A DNA stretch of 64,000 nucleotides from Uliginosibacterium gangwonense DSM 18521 (GCF_000373965.1 NZ_KB892834.1:510769-574768); one strand, 5' to 3'; shown: positions 15,933-26,525, counted from the stretch's first letter. Numbers and translations: made by a program. The notes: generated by a model from the letters alone, not told the origin.

Positions 15933-18794
15933 TTACGCGTCCTGGTCTCGATGACCTTGATTACTGCGCTGATGCGAGGGGTCTAGCTTTTCGTGGATAG
16001 GGATGTGGTACTCCGCGCCGTGATAGAGCACGACTTTGTACTGGGCGGTGCTGTCTTTGTGATCCTTGATGGCCACCTGCCCATATTCATCCGTGACGCC
16101 ATGTTCGACAAATGCCCCGTCTTTGTAGAGCTTGTAAGGGGTATTGGCACGTGCGCGGTCTGTATGTTCGTGTGAAAGCAGCGAGAACACAAAGCTTGCC
16201 TGATTCTGCTGGACAATCTCCTTGTCCGAGTGGGTAACAAGCTGCGGAATGGATATCGGTGCATTACTGGGCCCCGGCATACTGTGACTGGCCGCGTGCG
16301 AGACCCAGGTGCCACTGGTGCCGATTTCAATCCCCCCAGCGCTCCATTTGGTGTAGCTGCCGCCACCATTGACCAATACTTCTTCCTTGGCGGTTATCGT
16401 GATCTTGTTGGCCGTGTGGGTAATTTCCAACTTGGCCAGCAGGTTGATGTTCTTCTGTAGTGCCTGGATGTCAATATCCTCTTTGGCCGAAATGAGTTTG
16501 ACCCCCGCCTTGTAGGCAAACATCCGAATGGCTTCTTTGACACTGACGAGCCAACTCTTCCCCGCTACCACGCTGACATGCCCACTCGCAGAGATGGCAT
16601 GATGCTCGCCACTGTGCTGGTGGGTGCTCTTGGGCGTGGTGCTTTCAATCCCGGCGGGGCTGGCAAGGATGAGATGGGGTTCAGCAAGTTCGGGGAAGTT
16701 GCCATCGTTCTGGCCGCCCGTGCCACCTCCACTACCCTGGATGGCTTGGTGTTGCTCTTTGAGGCTTTTGACGACTTCGGCCTGATCGCTGTCTTCCTGG
16801 GCCTGATGGTCTTTGGCGAGGCCGCCCAGGGTGTCATGCAGGTCCTGGCCTTGGCTGAGGCGTTGGGCAGTCTCGGCCAGGTCGGTGATATGGGCCTTCG
16901 CACCAGGACGGGCTTCGGTGGTAATCAGCAGTCCGGCTTGGGCGCGCAAGGCGCCATGCCCATCGGTTCTGAGTTCAAAGCCTTGGCCTCGGGCGTCTTT
17001 GCGTCCGCCGTTGTCTTCAATGCGGGTGATGTGCCCGAGGGATAGCTGGCTGTGCTGATGGTCACTTCTGAGCTGGGCCTGAATCTTTGTATCGGTGTCA
17101 TCGAGCACAAGATGATTGCTGCGCCCACTGGCTGCATTGCCGCCGCCCGAGGTGAGTTCCCGGCTTCTGAAGCCGCTCAAGGCTTGTTGGGCGGGCAATG
17201 CCCAGGGCGGCATGTTCAACTGGTTGTAGACATTCCCCATGCAGATCGGCAAGTCAGCATCACCGCCTATAAAGCCAATGATCACCTCTTGCCCCACTCG
17301 CGGGATGTGCATCGCCCCGAGTTGATTTCCTGCCCAGGTGTTGGCCACCCGTACCCAGCAGGAACTATTCTGGTTCCTCTGGCCGTAGCGATCCCAGGGG
17401 AATTGAACCTTGATACGGCCGTACTGGTCGGTGTAAATGTTGCTCTCGGCCGTGTCGCCTGCCGGGCCTGTTACCAGGGCTGTTTCCGGGCCGTGGGTGC
17501 GGGGTTTGGCTTGGTGGAGTTCGGGGCGCAGGGCTTCGGTGCTGGGCTGGGCGTCAAACCGGGTCACGATGCGCCATTGGCCGGTGAGGCGTTGGGGGTC
17601 GGTCAAGGCGCTCAATGCACTGGTGATGCCTGCCGTACCCGCTGTGCGCTGGGTGTCTTCGCTGACGTTTTCGATAGTCAGGTGGGTGGCCAGCGTGACG
17701 TATTCACAGTTGGCGGCTTCCTGGGGGTGGCCGGTGAGCGTGAAGCTGTGGCCTGGAGCAATGCCCCGGATGTGGCCTTCGCCGTGGGCGCGGTGCCCCT
17801 TTTGGCGTTGGGCCTGGATGCGTAGCCGTGCGAGGTGTTGACCTTGCTCTTCGGTCTGGTTGGCGGCTTTGTCGGCGCCTGCGTTGGATTGGCTGTAGTT
17901 GTTCTGTTGCCAGCGGTAGAGTTCGGCGTCGCTGTGAGCAGTGTTGCGGGGGGCTTGGGCAGAAGTCTCTAATGTGGCTTTGGGGCGGGTGTAGTCGTAG
18001 TCCCGACTGGCGTAAGTGCCGCTGGTGAGCTGTTCGTCGATGCGGAAAGCATGAACGTATTCGCTGTCGATCTTGTGGCCGGGTGGATAGTACGCAATTT
18101 GCTGATAGGCAGTGCTGGTACTGGGCTTAAAAGCACTGTTACTGTCGGAGAGAATCAGCCGGTGATGGCTGTCCTGATACTCAAAATGGTAATTGATCCC
18201 CCACTCTTGCATGAGCCGGGTGAGAAATTCGTAGTCCGTTTCATTGTACTGAACGCAGTAGTCTCGAACGGGATAGGTTTCGATCAGACGTTTGTCGACC
18301 GGAAAGGGATAGTCAGCCAACACGGCGTCGATCACTTGGATCGGAGTCTGGTCCTGGAAGACTTTGCAATCAGTGGTGAGGGTCGCCAAGTGGAGCCAGG
18401 GACGTAAAGTCAGCTCATACAAGGCATGGCGGCTGTCTTCGCCCAGGAAACGCGCATCGGTGATGAGCGCGTTGATCTCCCGCACACCTGCACCTTGATT
18501 GACCGCCCCCGCCGCCCCCGCCAAGCCTTCCATGAAGTGCCCATAGCCTTCGAGTTCGATCCGGCAGCTGACCTCCTGACCGATGAAACTCTCCAGCGCG
18601 AAGTTGCTCCCCAGCCCGGCTTTGAAGTTGAGCGCATCCGGGGTTTGCAGCGTGAGGGTGTATTCGAAGAGGCTGTTGATGCCTTCGTGACCTTCGAGCT
18701 TGAGTGGCACCAGGGCGGGGGCGCCCATTACTTCGGGGATGGCCGTGCACTTGACGCTCAAAGCACGGGGGCTGGGAAACAAGTCGATAGACAT
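15933..18794 (-). CDS. vgrG: Type VI secretion spike protein VgrG with C-terminal transthyretin-like extension
   Basis: The 953-residue protein has the gp27/gp44-like VgrG N-terminus (EGHEGINSLFEYTLTLQTPD, then YCVQYNETDYEFLTRLMQEW), the gp5-like OB fold (TDQYGRIKVQFPWDR, WVRVANTWAGNQLGAMHIPR) and a DUF2345-type beta-helix shaft (VSVVAGKSWLVSVKEAIRMF). The last ~80 residues (ANTPYKLYKDGAFVEHGVTD, EYGQVAIKDHKD) look like the transthyretin-type cargo adaptor known from PldB-linked VgrGs. The start at 18794 has AAAGGAG 8 bp upstream; the frame is open to 18839 without a better site. No other T6SS structural gene is in the window, so this is an orphan cargo island depending on a main T6SS locus elsewhere. 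Confidence 0.92.
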   Translation of the reverse strand: MSIDLFPSPRALSVKCTAIPEVMGAPALVPLKLEGHEGINSLFEYTLTLQTPDALNFKAGLGSNFALESFIGQEVSCRIELEGYGHFMEGLAGAAGAVNQGAGVREINALITDARFLGEDSRHALYELTLRPWLHLATLTTDCKVFQDQTPIQVIDAVLADYPFPVDKRLIETYPVRDYCVQYNETDYEFLTRLMQEWGINYHFEYQDSHHRLILSDSNSAFKPSTSTAYQQIAYYPPGHKIDSEYVHAFRIDEQLTSGTYASRDYDYTRPKATLETSAQAPRNTAHSDAELYRWQQNNYSQSNAGADKAANQTEEQGQHLARLRIQAQRQKGHRAHGEGHIRGIAPGHSFTLTGHPQEAANCEYVTLATHLTIENVSEDTQRTAGTAGITSALSALTDPQRLTGQWRIVTRFDAQPSTEALRPELHQAKPRTHGPETALVTGPAGDTAESNIYTDQYGRIKVQFPWDRYGQRNQNSSCWVRVANTWAGNQLGAMHIPRVGQEVIIGFIGGDADLPICMGNVYNQLNMPPWALPAQQALSGFRSRELTSGGGNAASGRSNHLVLDDTDTKIQAQLRSDHQHSQLSLGHITRIEDNGGRKDARGQGFELRTDGHGALRAQAGLLITTEARPGAKAHITDLAETAQRLSQGQDLHDTLGGLAKDHQAQEDSDQAEVVKSLKEQHQAIQGSGGGTGGQNDGNFPELAEPHLILASPAGIESTTPKSTHQHSGEHHAISASGHVSVVAGKSWLVSVKEAIRMFAYKAGVKLISAKEDIDIQALQKNINLLAKLEITHTANKITITAKEEVLVNGGGSYTKWSAGGIEIGTSGTWVSHAASHSMPGPSNAPISIPQLVTHSDKEIVQQNQASFVFSLLSHEHTDRARANTPYKLYKDGAFVEHGVTDEYGQVAIKDHKDSTAQYKVVLYHGAEYHIPIHEKLDPSHQRSNQGHRDQDA

Positions 18795-18990
18795 GGGTCG
18801 TACTCCTTTAGTGGAGTATTCTATACGACCATCATTCACACTTGTTTGCAGAATTGACTGGTGGTTGAAACAGAGAGATGCGAGGGGAAGTGAGTACCGA
18901 TGGATGACAATTGATTGCTCAGTTCATTTGCTCAAGATTGCTCGGTTTATCTGCTTACTCACACCAACGAAAAAACACTTGCCCGGGGCT
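18795..18990. other. Intergenic region between vgrG and the groE promoter
   Basis: This stretch must hold the leftward vgrG promoter, but I cannot point to convincing -35/-10 boxes. It is somewhat AT-richer than its surroundings. No gene or repeat was seen. With the groE leader it forms a gap of about 340 bp. Confidence 0.4.
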
Positions 18991-19020
18991 CTTGAAATCG
19001 GGTTGGTCCGCACCTATTAT
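18991..19020 (+). promoter_or_regulatory. groESL promoter, sigma-70-like with a sigma-32-like -35
   Basis: TTGAAA (18992-18997) and TATTAT (19015-19020) are 17 bp apart, a near-consensus sigma-70 promoter. The -35 is embedded in CTTGAAA, the sigma-32 -35 consensus, with CACCTATTA (19011-19019) as a partial sigma-32 -10. The -10 box touches the first base of the CIRCE element. Confidence 0.65.
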
Positions 19021-19046
19021 TAGCACTCCCCGAGGGAGAGTGCTAA
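19020..19046. promoter_or_regulatory. CIRCE operator (HrcA site) of groESL
   Basis: TTAGCACTC (19020-19028), a 9-bp spacer and GAGTGCTAA (19038-19046) match the CIRCE consensus exactly. HrcA bound here would block the groE promoter until heat stress titrates GroEL away. Confidence 0.95.
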
Positions 19047-19138
19047 CAAGTGCTCTGTCGCAAGACCCTGACCCTCTGAAACTGAGGTGCCATTTTGGCC
19101 CTAACTGATTGATTTTACTTCGACTTACAGGAGTGGAT

Positions 19139-19429
19139 ATGAAGATTCGTCCCCTGCACGACCGCGTGGTCGTCAAGCGCGTTGAGGCTGAACGCAAGAC
19201 TGCATCCGGCATCGTGATCCCTGATTCTGCTGGTGAAAAGCCTGATCAAGGCGAAGTGGTTGCCGTGGGTAATGGCAAGAAGCTGGACAACGGCGAAGTG
19301 CGCGCGTTGGACGTCAAGGTGGGTGATCGCGTTCTGTTCGGCAAGTACTCCGGCCAAACCGTGAAGGTTGATGGCGTGGAACTGCTGGTGATGCGCGAAG
19401 AAGACATCATGGGTGTGGTTGAGGCCTGA
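19139..19429 (+). CDS. groES: Co-chaperonin GroES
   Basis: GroES forms the heptameric lid of the GroEL chamber. The 96-residue sequence is canonical: [16 protein letters not shown] at the N-terminus, the mobile-loop region [15 protein letters not shown] and the C-terminal [11 protein letters not shown]. The start at 19139 has CAGGAG just upstream; an earlier in-frame start at 19109 lacks a ribosome site. It lies 48 bp before groEL and about 93 bp after the CIRCE operator. Confidence 0.98.
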   Translation: MKIRPLHDRVVVKRVEAERKTASGIVIPDSAGEKPDQGEVVAVGNGKKLDNGEVRALDVKVGDRVLFGKYSGQTVKVDGVELLVMREEDIMGVVEA

Positions 19430-19474
19430 TTGCCTCCCCTGCTGCTTGATCCCCTATCAATATTTTTGGAGTAA

Positions 19475-21124
<1,650 letters not shown>

Positions 21125-21139
21125 TAGCCCACTGCTGTG

Positions 21140-21200
21140 GAGGGTGGCTTGCCACCCTCTTCGCTGTGTCAAAAAAGCCTCGCATTTGCGGGGCTTTTGT
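21140..21200 (+). terminator. Tandem terminator hairpins after groEL
   Basis: GAGGGTGGC (21140-21148) pairs with GCCACCCTC (21151-21159). A second hairpin follows: AAAAGCCTCGC (21173-21183) with GCGGGGCTTTT (21188-21198), one G-T pair, then a T-rich tail. The second could act in both directions. Confidence 0.8.
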
Positions 21201-21472
21201 CTTTTTTGGCCTTGCCGTTCAAGGCTTTATGCGCCCCTCCGGTCGGAAACCCTTGTGTCTCATTCCCCTAAGGGCAAATTCGGGCGGATTCCCGTTGTCA
21301 ACTGTGGCATTTGCCATACTCCATATATCTGTGCCACGTTAGGCTCCACATGGGTCTGACGTCTTTTGCCCGATGCGCTGCGTTGGAGTTGGGCCGGTGG
21401 CAAATGGTTTTCCAAGGCGTTTTGCTTCAGGCAAAGCGATCATGCAAGTATTGTTTCGTGGATGGTTGGCGC

Positions 21473-23128
21473 ATGCAATTTACTTTGACACGCAGTAAAA
21501 ACAGCATCGACTTCAATAACGCCGAGCAATGCATGGCGTTTCTCGATAGTCTGAATGCGACCAATGTCGACCAAGCCACCGTTGCCTTGTTGGAGTTGCT
21601 TGAAGGTATGGCCGTGGCGTCGCCCGACCCGAAGGGGCATCTGGACGTTCTGGAGCACTCGCGCCAGACCATCGATTTTGTACAGGGCGAGGCGTCCAAG
21701 CGCTATGCTGCCCGTCCGCTGCCGCCTGATAGCCAGGAAGAGAGTGTGTTGCAGCAGGTCACGCGTTTGTGGTCGATCCTCGCAACCAACTATGCGTTTG
21801 TTGCACAACGCGTGTCGACCTCCAACAATCCGGCCTTGTATGAGCAAAAAACGCTGCTAACCCAAAGGCGCATCCAGTATCACACTTTCTGCATGATTGA
21901 ATTTTTCCGTGCCCGCCGGGAAATGCCGGTGGGATTGTGGAAGGATCTGCATGAGCAATATCTGGCGGCAGAACGCGGCGGTTTTGCCGACATCCGGGTG
22001 GCCGATACGCTGAATGAAACCTGGGGTGCCCAAAGCGCCAAGGAATGCTATGTCAGTGCGCTGCTGATTGATGCCGCCAGCCCCTATAGCCGCACGCCAC
22101 GGGAATTTACCTGGCTGGTGCGCTGGGCGCAGCGCTTTGCGCCCTACTGCGCCTTGCAGAACGGCTTGGAAGTCAAGGACAAGACCCCCGGTTTCGTGTT
22201 GGATATGGATGCCGATTGCGGCTTGCGCCCGATCAATGCCAACGCTGCTGCTTCCAATCCGCGTAGCCTGAGTACGGCCAAGCTCGCAGGCCATATTCAG
22301 GCGGTGGTCAATCAGCTGAAAAAGGGCGTTTCAGCAGCTTCGCTGGGGCTGGGCAATGACTGTGTGCAGCCCGCCTGCGCACGTCTGCTGGTCTCCCTGT
22401 ATCGCCCCTGGGGGTTGGCTGCATCAGGGCGGCGCTTCCCCCGCCACCGTGCCAGCCAACAGGCCATTGTGTGCATCGACCCCGCAGCGGCTGCGTTTTT
22501 CATTACCGGTAAGCCATTTGAGCAGGACGGGCGCCCCCGCATCATGGATTACAGCCGTACTGAGGCCATGCTGACCTTGGGTGAGCGCGTGGATGGACAA
22601 GACCTGAGTGACGACAAAATCGATGCCCGCGCCATACAGCTAGGCTATACGCTGGAGACCTGGGACATCATTGATCAGTCGGTCGCAGGCTTCAAGATGG
22701 TCCGCCAGGAAGGCAATTCCAGAGTCCAGCACAGACAGCTGATCGGGTTGCGCATCCCCAACAGTGGAAACCTGCTGTTGGCTGAAATCAGTTGGCTGCA
22801 GTTCAGCCAGGGCGGGCAATTGAATGCCGGGGTGTCGATCCTGCCCGGCCCGCCTTCCGTGGTTGCGGTGCGCATTGCGGGTAATGAGCGAGGCATCAAG
22901 GACCAGTATAAGTTGGGCTTCATCATCCCGCCTGTTTCGGCGCTCAAGACCGAAATCTCGCTGATGATTCCTGCGGGCTGGTTCCAATCGGATCGGCGCC
23001 TCACCGTCATGGCTGACGGCGTGACTTGGCAGGCGCGGCTGGACAAGCTGGTCTCACGCGGTGCGAACTTTGATCGCGTCAGCTTTGTGCGGGAAGAAAC
23101 ACCCGGCGTGCGGGCAGATGTGCAGTAA
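21473..23128 (+). CDS. Conserved protein of unknown function (betaproteobacterial type)
   Basis: The protein of about 551 residues starts MQFTLTRSKNSIDFNNAEQC and is soluble, with no signal peptide or membrane segment. The first ~250 residues look alpha-helical (LDSLNATNVDQATVALLELL, then WSILATNYAFVAQ). The second half is mixed, with a beta-rich C-terminal region (HRQLIGLRIPNSGNLLLAE, VVAVRIAGNER). I recall similar proteins in Rhodocyclales-like genomes without an assigned role. The start at 21473 is chosen from that remembered N-terminus; the frame is open to 21311. The C-terminal domain has a faint PilZ-like feel, but I cannot show the RxxxR and D/NxSxxG motifs. The 3' end overlaps the convergent phoR by 50 bp. 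Confidence 0.75.
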   Translation: MQFTLTRSKNSIDFNNAEQCMAFLDSLNATNVDQATVALLELLEGMAVASPDPKGHLDVLEHSRQTIDFVQGEASKRYAARPLPPDSQEESVLQQVTRLWSILATNYAFVAQRVSTSNNPALYEQKTLLTQRRIQYHTFCMIEFFRARREMPVGLWKDLHEQYLAAERGGFADIRVADTLNETWGAQSAKECYVSALLIDAASPYSRTPREFTWLVRWAQRFAPYCALQNGLEVKDKTPGFVLDMDADCGLRPINANAAASNPRSLSTAKLAGHIQAVVNQLKKGVSAASLGLGNDCVQPACARLLVSLYRPWGLAASGRRFPRHRASQQAIVCIDPAAAAFFITGKPFEQDGRPRIMDYSRTEAMLTLGERVDGQDLSDDKIDARAIQLGYTLETWDIIDQSVAGFKMVRQEGNSRVQHRQLIGLRIPNSGNLLLAEISWLQFSQGGQLNAGVSILPGPPSVVAVRIAGNERGIKDQYKLGFIIPPVSALKTEISLMIPAGWFQSDRRLTVMADGVTWQARLDKLVSRGANFDRVSFVREETPGVRADVQ

Positions 23129-24359
23129 AGCGGCTGCCCTTGCCCGGTTCGCTGGCGATTTCCAGCACGCCTTGATGGCGGGTGAGGATGTGCTTGACGA
23201 TCGCCAACCCCAGCCCCGTGCCGCCCGTTTCGCGTGAGCGCCCGCGATCCACACGATAAAAACGTTCGGTCAGGCGTGGCAGGTGTTGGGGCTCGATGCC
23301 GATGCCGGTGTCTTCCACGCTGAAGCAGCCACTCCCATCGGCCGCAAGTTGCCAGATCAGCCGGATGCTGCCCCCTTCCGGGGTATAGCGCACCGCATTG
23401 CTGGCAAGGTTGGCAAACGCGCTGTGCAGTTCTTTGGAACAGCCCAGCAGTTTGGCGGCAGGGCCGGGGAGGACTTCGATCTGGTGGCGCCCGCCAGAGA
23501 GTGCCTCCGCCTCCCGCCCTACACCGGCAATCATCGCCTGCACATCGACTTCTTCCTCATTCACCACCACGCTGGCTGCCTGAAGGGAAGACAGGGTGAG
23601 TAGGTCATCAATCAGGCGTTGCATGCGCAGCGATTGCTCCATGGCCATGTTGAGGAAGCGCTCGCGTTGTTCCAGGGGGTAGTCGTCGCCCCCGTCAATC
23701 AGGGTTTCGATAAAGCCTGAAACCACGGTGAGCGGCGTTTTCAGCTCATGCGAAACGTTGGCCACAAAATCCCGGCGCATGGTTTCCAGCCGCTCAAGCT
23801 GGGTAATGTCACGGGCCAGGATCATCTGCTGATCATTGCCGAAGGGAATGACCTGGATGGTCAGCACCAAGCCTTCCTGGCGTAAGGAGCGCAGCAGCAA
23901 GGGGTCTTCAAATGCCCCTTGGCGCAGGTAATTCACAAAGTCCGGCTGGCGCACGAGGTTGGTGATGGCATGCCCGGTGTCGCGCTCGGCATCAATGCCC
24001 AAAAAGCGCTCGGCAGTATGGTTGCACCACTCGATGGTGAAATGGTCCGACAGATACACCACCCCGTCCGGCATGGCCTGGCTGGCTTCACGGAAGCGGG
24101 AGAGTGCCTGTACCAGACGTTCGCGTTGGTCGTAGGCGATCCGGGCGCGGCGGTTGATGGAGGCAAAGGCATAATCCCACACGCCCAAGGCACGCGGCAC
24201 CGGTGTGCCGATCGGCTCCGCCGCCCAGTCGAGCAGTTTGCCGATGTTGCGCAGATGATGGGTGCTCAGGGCCAGTACAAAGAGCAGCATCATGCTGACG
24301 GCGGCCAGCGGCCCGAAAAAGAACCAGCCTGCCCCGCCAATGGCGAGTGTCAGCCCCAC
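23079..24359 (-). CDS. phoR: Phosphate regulon sensor histidine kinase PhoR
   Basis: PhoR senses phosphate status through the Pst system and phosphorylates PhoB. N-terminal hydrophobic helices are followed by a PAS domain (MPDGVVYLSDHFTIEWCNHT), the H-box NVSHELKTPLTVVSGF, the N-box LASNAVRYTPEGG, and G-boxes DTGIGIEP and GGTGLGLAIVKH. The given start is GTG 24359, which cuts into the first helix and has no ribosome site. A better start position is ATC at 24401 (giving M/I-DPTHYIRLTIAVLVG, about 440 residues), 7 nt after GGGAG. phoR is in the same frame as phoB and separated from it by one TAA and no other stop. Confidence 0.92.
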   Translation of the reverse strand: MGLTLAIGGAGWFFFGPLAAVSMMLLFVLALSTHHLRNIGKLLDWAAEPIGTPVPRALGVWDYAFASINRRARIAYDQRERLVQALSRFREASQAMPDGVVYLSDHFTIEWCNHTAERFLGIDAERDTGHAITNLVRQPDFVNYLRQGAFEDPLLLRSLRQEGLVLTIQVIPFGNDQQMILARDITQLERLETMRRDFVANVSHELKTPLTVVSGFIETLIDGGDDYPLEQRERFLNMAMEQSLRMQRLIDDLLTLSSLQAASVVVNEEEVDVQAMIAGVGREAEALSGGRHQIEVLPGPAAKLLGCSKELHSAFANLASNAVRYTPEGGSIRLIWQLAADGSGCFSVEDTGIGIEPQHLPRLTERFYRVDRGRSRETGGTGLGLAIVKHILTRHQGVLEIASEPGKGSRFTAHLPARRVFLPAQS

Positions 24360-24413
24360 CAGAACGGCAATCGTCAGGCGGATATAGTGAGTGGGATCGA
24401 TGGCCGTGCTCCC

Positions 24414-25124
24414 TTATTCCAGCTCACCAGTCGCCATCACTTCAACCGAAAAGCGGTAGCCGGAGCCGCGCACCGTTTGGATCAGGCGGTCATGGTTGGT
24501 CGCCTCCAGTGCACTACGCAGGCGGCGGATATGCACATCCACCGTGCGCTCCTCCACGAATACGTGATCCCCCCATACCTGATCGAGCAATTGGGCGCGT
24601 GAATGTACGCGCTCGGCATGCGTCATCAGGAAATGCAACAGGCGGAATTCAGTCGGCCCCAGGTTGATCAGCTGGGCGCCGCTGGAGATACGGTGCGTGA
24701 CCGGGTCCAGCCGCAGCCCGGCCATTTCCACCGCGTCTTCAGTGGTCTGTGGCGCGCGGCGGCGCAGCACGGCCTTGATGCGTGCCATCAACTCGCGTGG
24801 TGAAAAAGGCTTGGTGACGTAATCGTCTGCCCCGATTTCCAGCCCCAGCACCTTGTCATGCTCCTCGCTGCGGGCCGTGAGCATGATGATCGGTACGTTG
24901 CGAGTGCGCTCCTCGCCACGCAGGCGGCGGGCGAACTCGATGCCCGACTGGCCAGGCAGCATCCAGTCCAGCAGCACCAGGTCCGGCAGCGCATCGCGCA
25001 CGATACGGGTGGCGATCTCGGCATCCTGTGCGCGTAGCACGGTGTGGCCAGCGCGAGTCAGATTGGCAGCAATCAGCTCCTGGATCGCAGGTTCGTCTTC
25101 AACAAGAAGTATGTTCGCAGCCAT
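24414..25124 (-). CDS. phoB: Phosphate regulon response regulator PhoB
   Basis: The 236-residue OmpR/PhoB-type regulator has an N-terminal receiver (ILLVEDEPAIQELI; phosphoacceptor Asp in LVLLDWMLPGQSG near residue 54; Lys in VTKPFSPRELMAR near 105). A winged-helix domain follows (LNLGPTEFRLLHFLMTHAE-like region and VDVHIRRLRSAL). It activates genes for phosphate uptake by binding Pho boxes, and one lies in its own promoter at 25174-25191. It is the first gene of phoBR. Confidence 0.97.
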   Translation of the reverse strand: MAANILLVEDEPAIQELIAANLTRAGHTVLRAQDAEIATRIVRDALPDLVLLDWMLPGQSGIEFARRLRGEERTRNVPIIMLTARSEEHDKVLGLEIGADDYVTKPFSPRELMARIKAVLRRRAPQTTEDAVEMAGLRLDPVTHRISSGAQLINLGPTEFRLLHFLMTHAERVHSRAQLLDQVWGDHVFVEERTVDVHIRRLRSALEATNHDRLIQTVRGSGYRFSVEVMATGELE

Positions 25125-25157
25125 CGCATTTACACTCCATCGGGGGTATGGTGAAGC

Positions 25158-25191
25158 AGTCTATTGCAGCACCGTGACGATTTTGTGACAG
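25158..25191 (-). promoter_or_regulatory. Pho box and -10 element upstream of phoB
   Basis: On the minus strand CTGTCAC and TCGTCAC are direct repeats separated by AAAA (25174-25191), close to the CTGTCAT-N4-CTGTCAT Pho box. TAGACT (25158-25163) lies 10 bp downstream, the usual spacing to a -10 box when PhoB replaces the -35 contact. The box ends 50 bp before the phoB start, so positive autoregulation is likely. Confidence 0.75.
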
Positions 25192-25287
25192 GTAAGCATT
25201 CTGCAACAAATCCAAAAACAGCGTTGGGTGCCGCCATCGTCCGGTGCCTCGGTTATCATTGCCCCATTATCGTTTGCTTGCACCGCC

Positions 25288-25722
25288 ATGGCTGATCATA
25301 GTTCCCCCCCGCCCATGCCCGTCGCCATTACCCTGCAACAGCGCAGCAGGGTGCTGGAGATCAGCTTTGAAGATGGACTGAGCGCGCAGCTCAGCCATGA
25401 GTTTTTGCGTGTCTATTCGCCCTCGGCAGAAGTCCGGGGCCATGGCAAGGGCCAGGAAGTGCTGCAGGTGGGCAAGCAGGAAGTCAGCATCACCGACATC
25501 GAGCAGATCGGCAACTACGCCGTCAAACTGGTGTTTTCCGATGGGCACGACAGCGGCCTATACTCATGGAGCTATCTGTACGAACTGGCTCATGACCATG
25601 ATGCGCTGTGGGCGACCTACCTGCAACAGCTCGCCGCCGAAGGTGCCAGCCGCGACCCCGCCGCCCCCGTTCCCCCGCATTTGCGCCCGGCGCCCCCCAG
25701 CACCGGATGTGGCAAACACTGA
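25288..25722 (+). CDS. DUF971 family protein
   Basis: The 144-residue protein contains the DUF971 fold, related to the N-terminal domain of gamma-butyrobetaine hydroxylase ([20 protein letters not shown], then [21 protein letters not shown]). In many Proteobacteria this small gene sits next to ubiE, as here, 11 bp ahead of it, but its biochemical role is not known to me. A link to Fe-S or ubiquinone metabolism is only suggested by neighbours. The start at 25288 matches the domain; an upstream in-frame start at 25228 is open but has no better ribosome site. Confidence 0.85.
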   Translation: MADHSSPPPMPVAITLQQRSRVLEISFEDGLSAQLSHEFLRVYSPSAEVRGHGKGQEVLQVGKQEVSITDIEQIGNYAVKLVFSDGHDSGLYSWSYLYELAHDHDALWATYLQQLAAEGASRDPAAPVPPHLRPAPPSTGCGKH

Positions 25723-25733
25723 GAATCCAGACC

Positions 25734-26471
25734 ATGAATGACAAGACTACCCACTTCGGCTTTGAACAAGTGCCGGAAAGCGAAAAAGCCCGTCGCGTGC
25801 GTGGCGTATTTTCCTCGGTTGCCCAGAAGTACGATGTAATGAACGACCTGATGTCCGGCGGCATGCATCGTTTGTGGAAAGCCTTCACCATCCAGATTGC
25901 CAACGTGCGCCGTGGCGAGCGGGTACTGGACGTGGCCGGTGGCACGGCCGACCTCTCCCGCGCCTTTGCCCGTCAGGTGGGCGAGGCCGGGCAGGTCTGG
26001 CTCACCGACATCAACCCGGAAATGCTCGCCGTGGGGCGCGACCGCCTGCTCGACCAGGGCAACATCACACCGGTGGCGCTTTGTGATGCCGAAAAGCTGC
26101 CCTTCCCGGATAACCACTTTGATCTGGTCACCGTTGCCTTCGGGTTGCGCAACATGACCCACAAGGATGTGGCGCTCGCCGAGATGCGCCGCGTGCTGCG
26201 CCCCGGCGGACGCCTGCTGGTGCTGGAGTTCTCGCAGATCTGGAAGCCGCTGGCCAAGGCCTACGACGTTTATTCCTTCAAGGTACTGCCCTGGCTGGGC
26301 CAGAAGGTCGCCAACGATGCCGACAGCTACCGCTATCTGGCCGAATCTATCCGCATGCACCCGGATCAGGGTACGCTGGCAGGCATGCTGCGCGAGGCCG
26401 GGCTGGAGCGGGTGGAATACTTCAACCTTGCAGCAGGAGCGGTGGCTTTGCACCGTGGCTACAAGTTCTAG
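25734..26471 (+). CDS. ubiE: Ubiquinone/menaquinone C-methyltransferase UbiE
   Basis: UbiE is the SAM-dependent C-methylase acting late in ubiquinone (and menaquinone) biosynthesis. The 245-residue protein has the UbiE N-terminus [37 protein letters not shown], the SAM motif [15 protein letters not shown] and the signature [14 protein letters not shown]. The start at 25734 fits the family length; the frame is open upstream. It forms an operon with the DUF971 gene and ubiJ. The usual third partner ubiB is absent here. Confidence 0.97.
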   Translation: MNDKTTHFGFEQVPESEKARRVRGVFSSVAQKYDVMNDLMSGGMHRLWKAFTIQIANVRRGERVLDVAGGTADLSRAFARQVGEAGQVWLTDINPEMLAVGRDRLLDQGNITPVALCDAEKLPFPDNHFDLVTVAFGLRNMTHKDVALAEMRRVLRPGGRLLVLEFSQIWKPLAKAYDVYSFKVLPWLGQKVANDADSYRYLAESIRMHPDQGTLAGMLREAGLERVEYFNLAAGAVALHRGYKF

Positions 26472-26525
26472 AAAGCACCCGGCTGCTGTCCTCCCGCTCA
26501 AGATTGCAAACAGGTTCACTCCGCC

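Noticed and set aside
21473..23128. PilZ c-di-GMP-binding domain in the 551-residue protein
   Set aside because: I could not find a proper RxxxR followed by D/NxSxxG at the right spacing, so the assignment is not supported.
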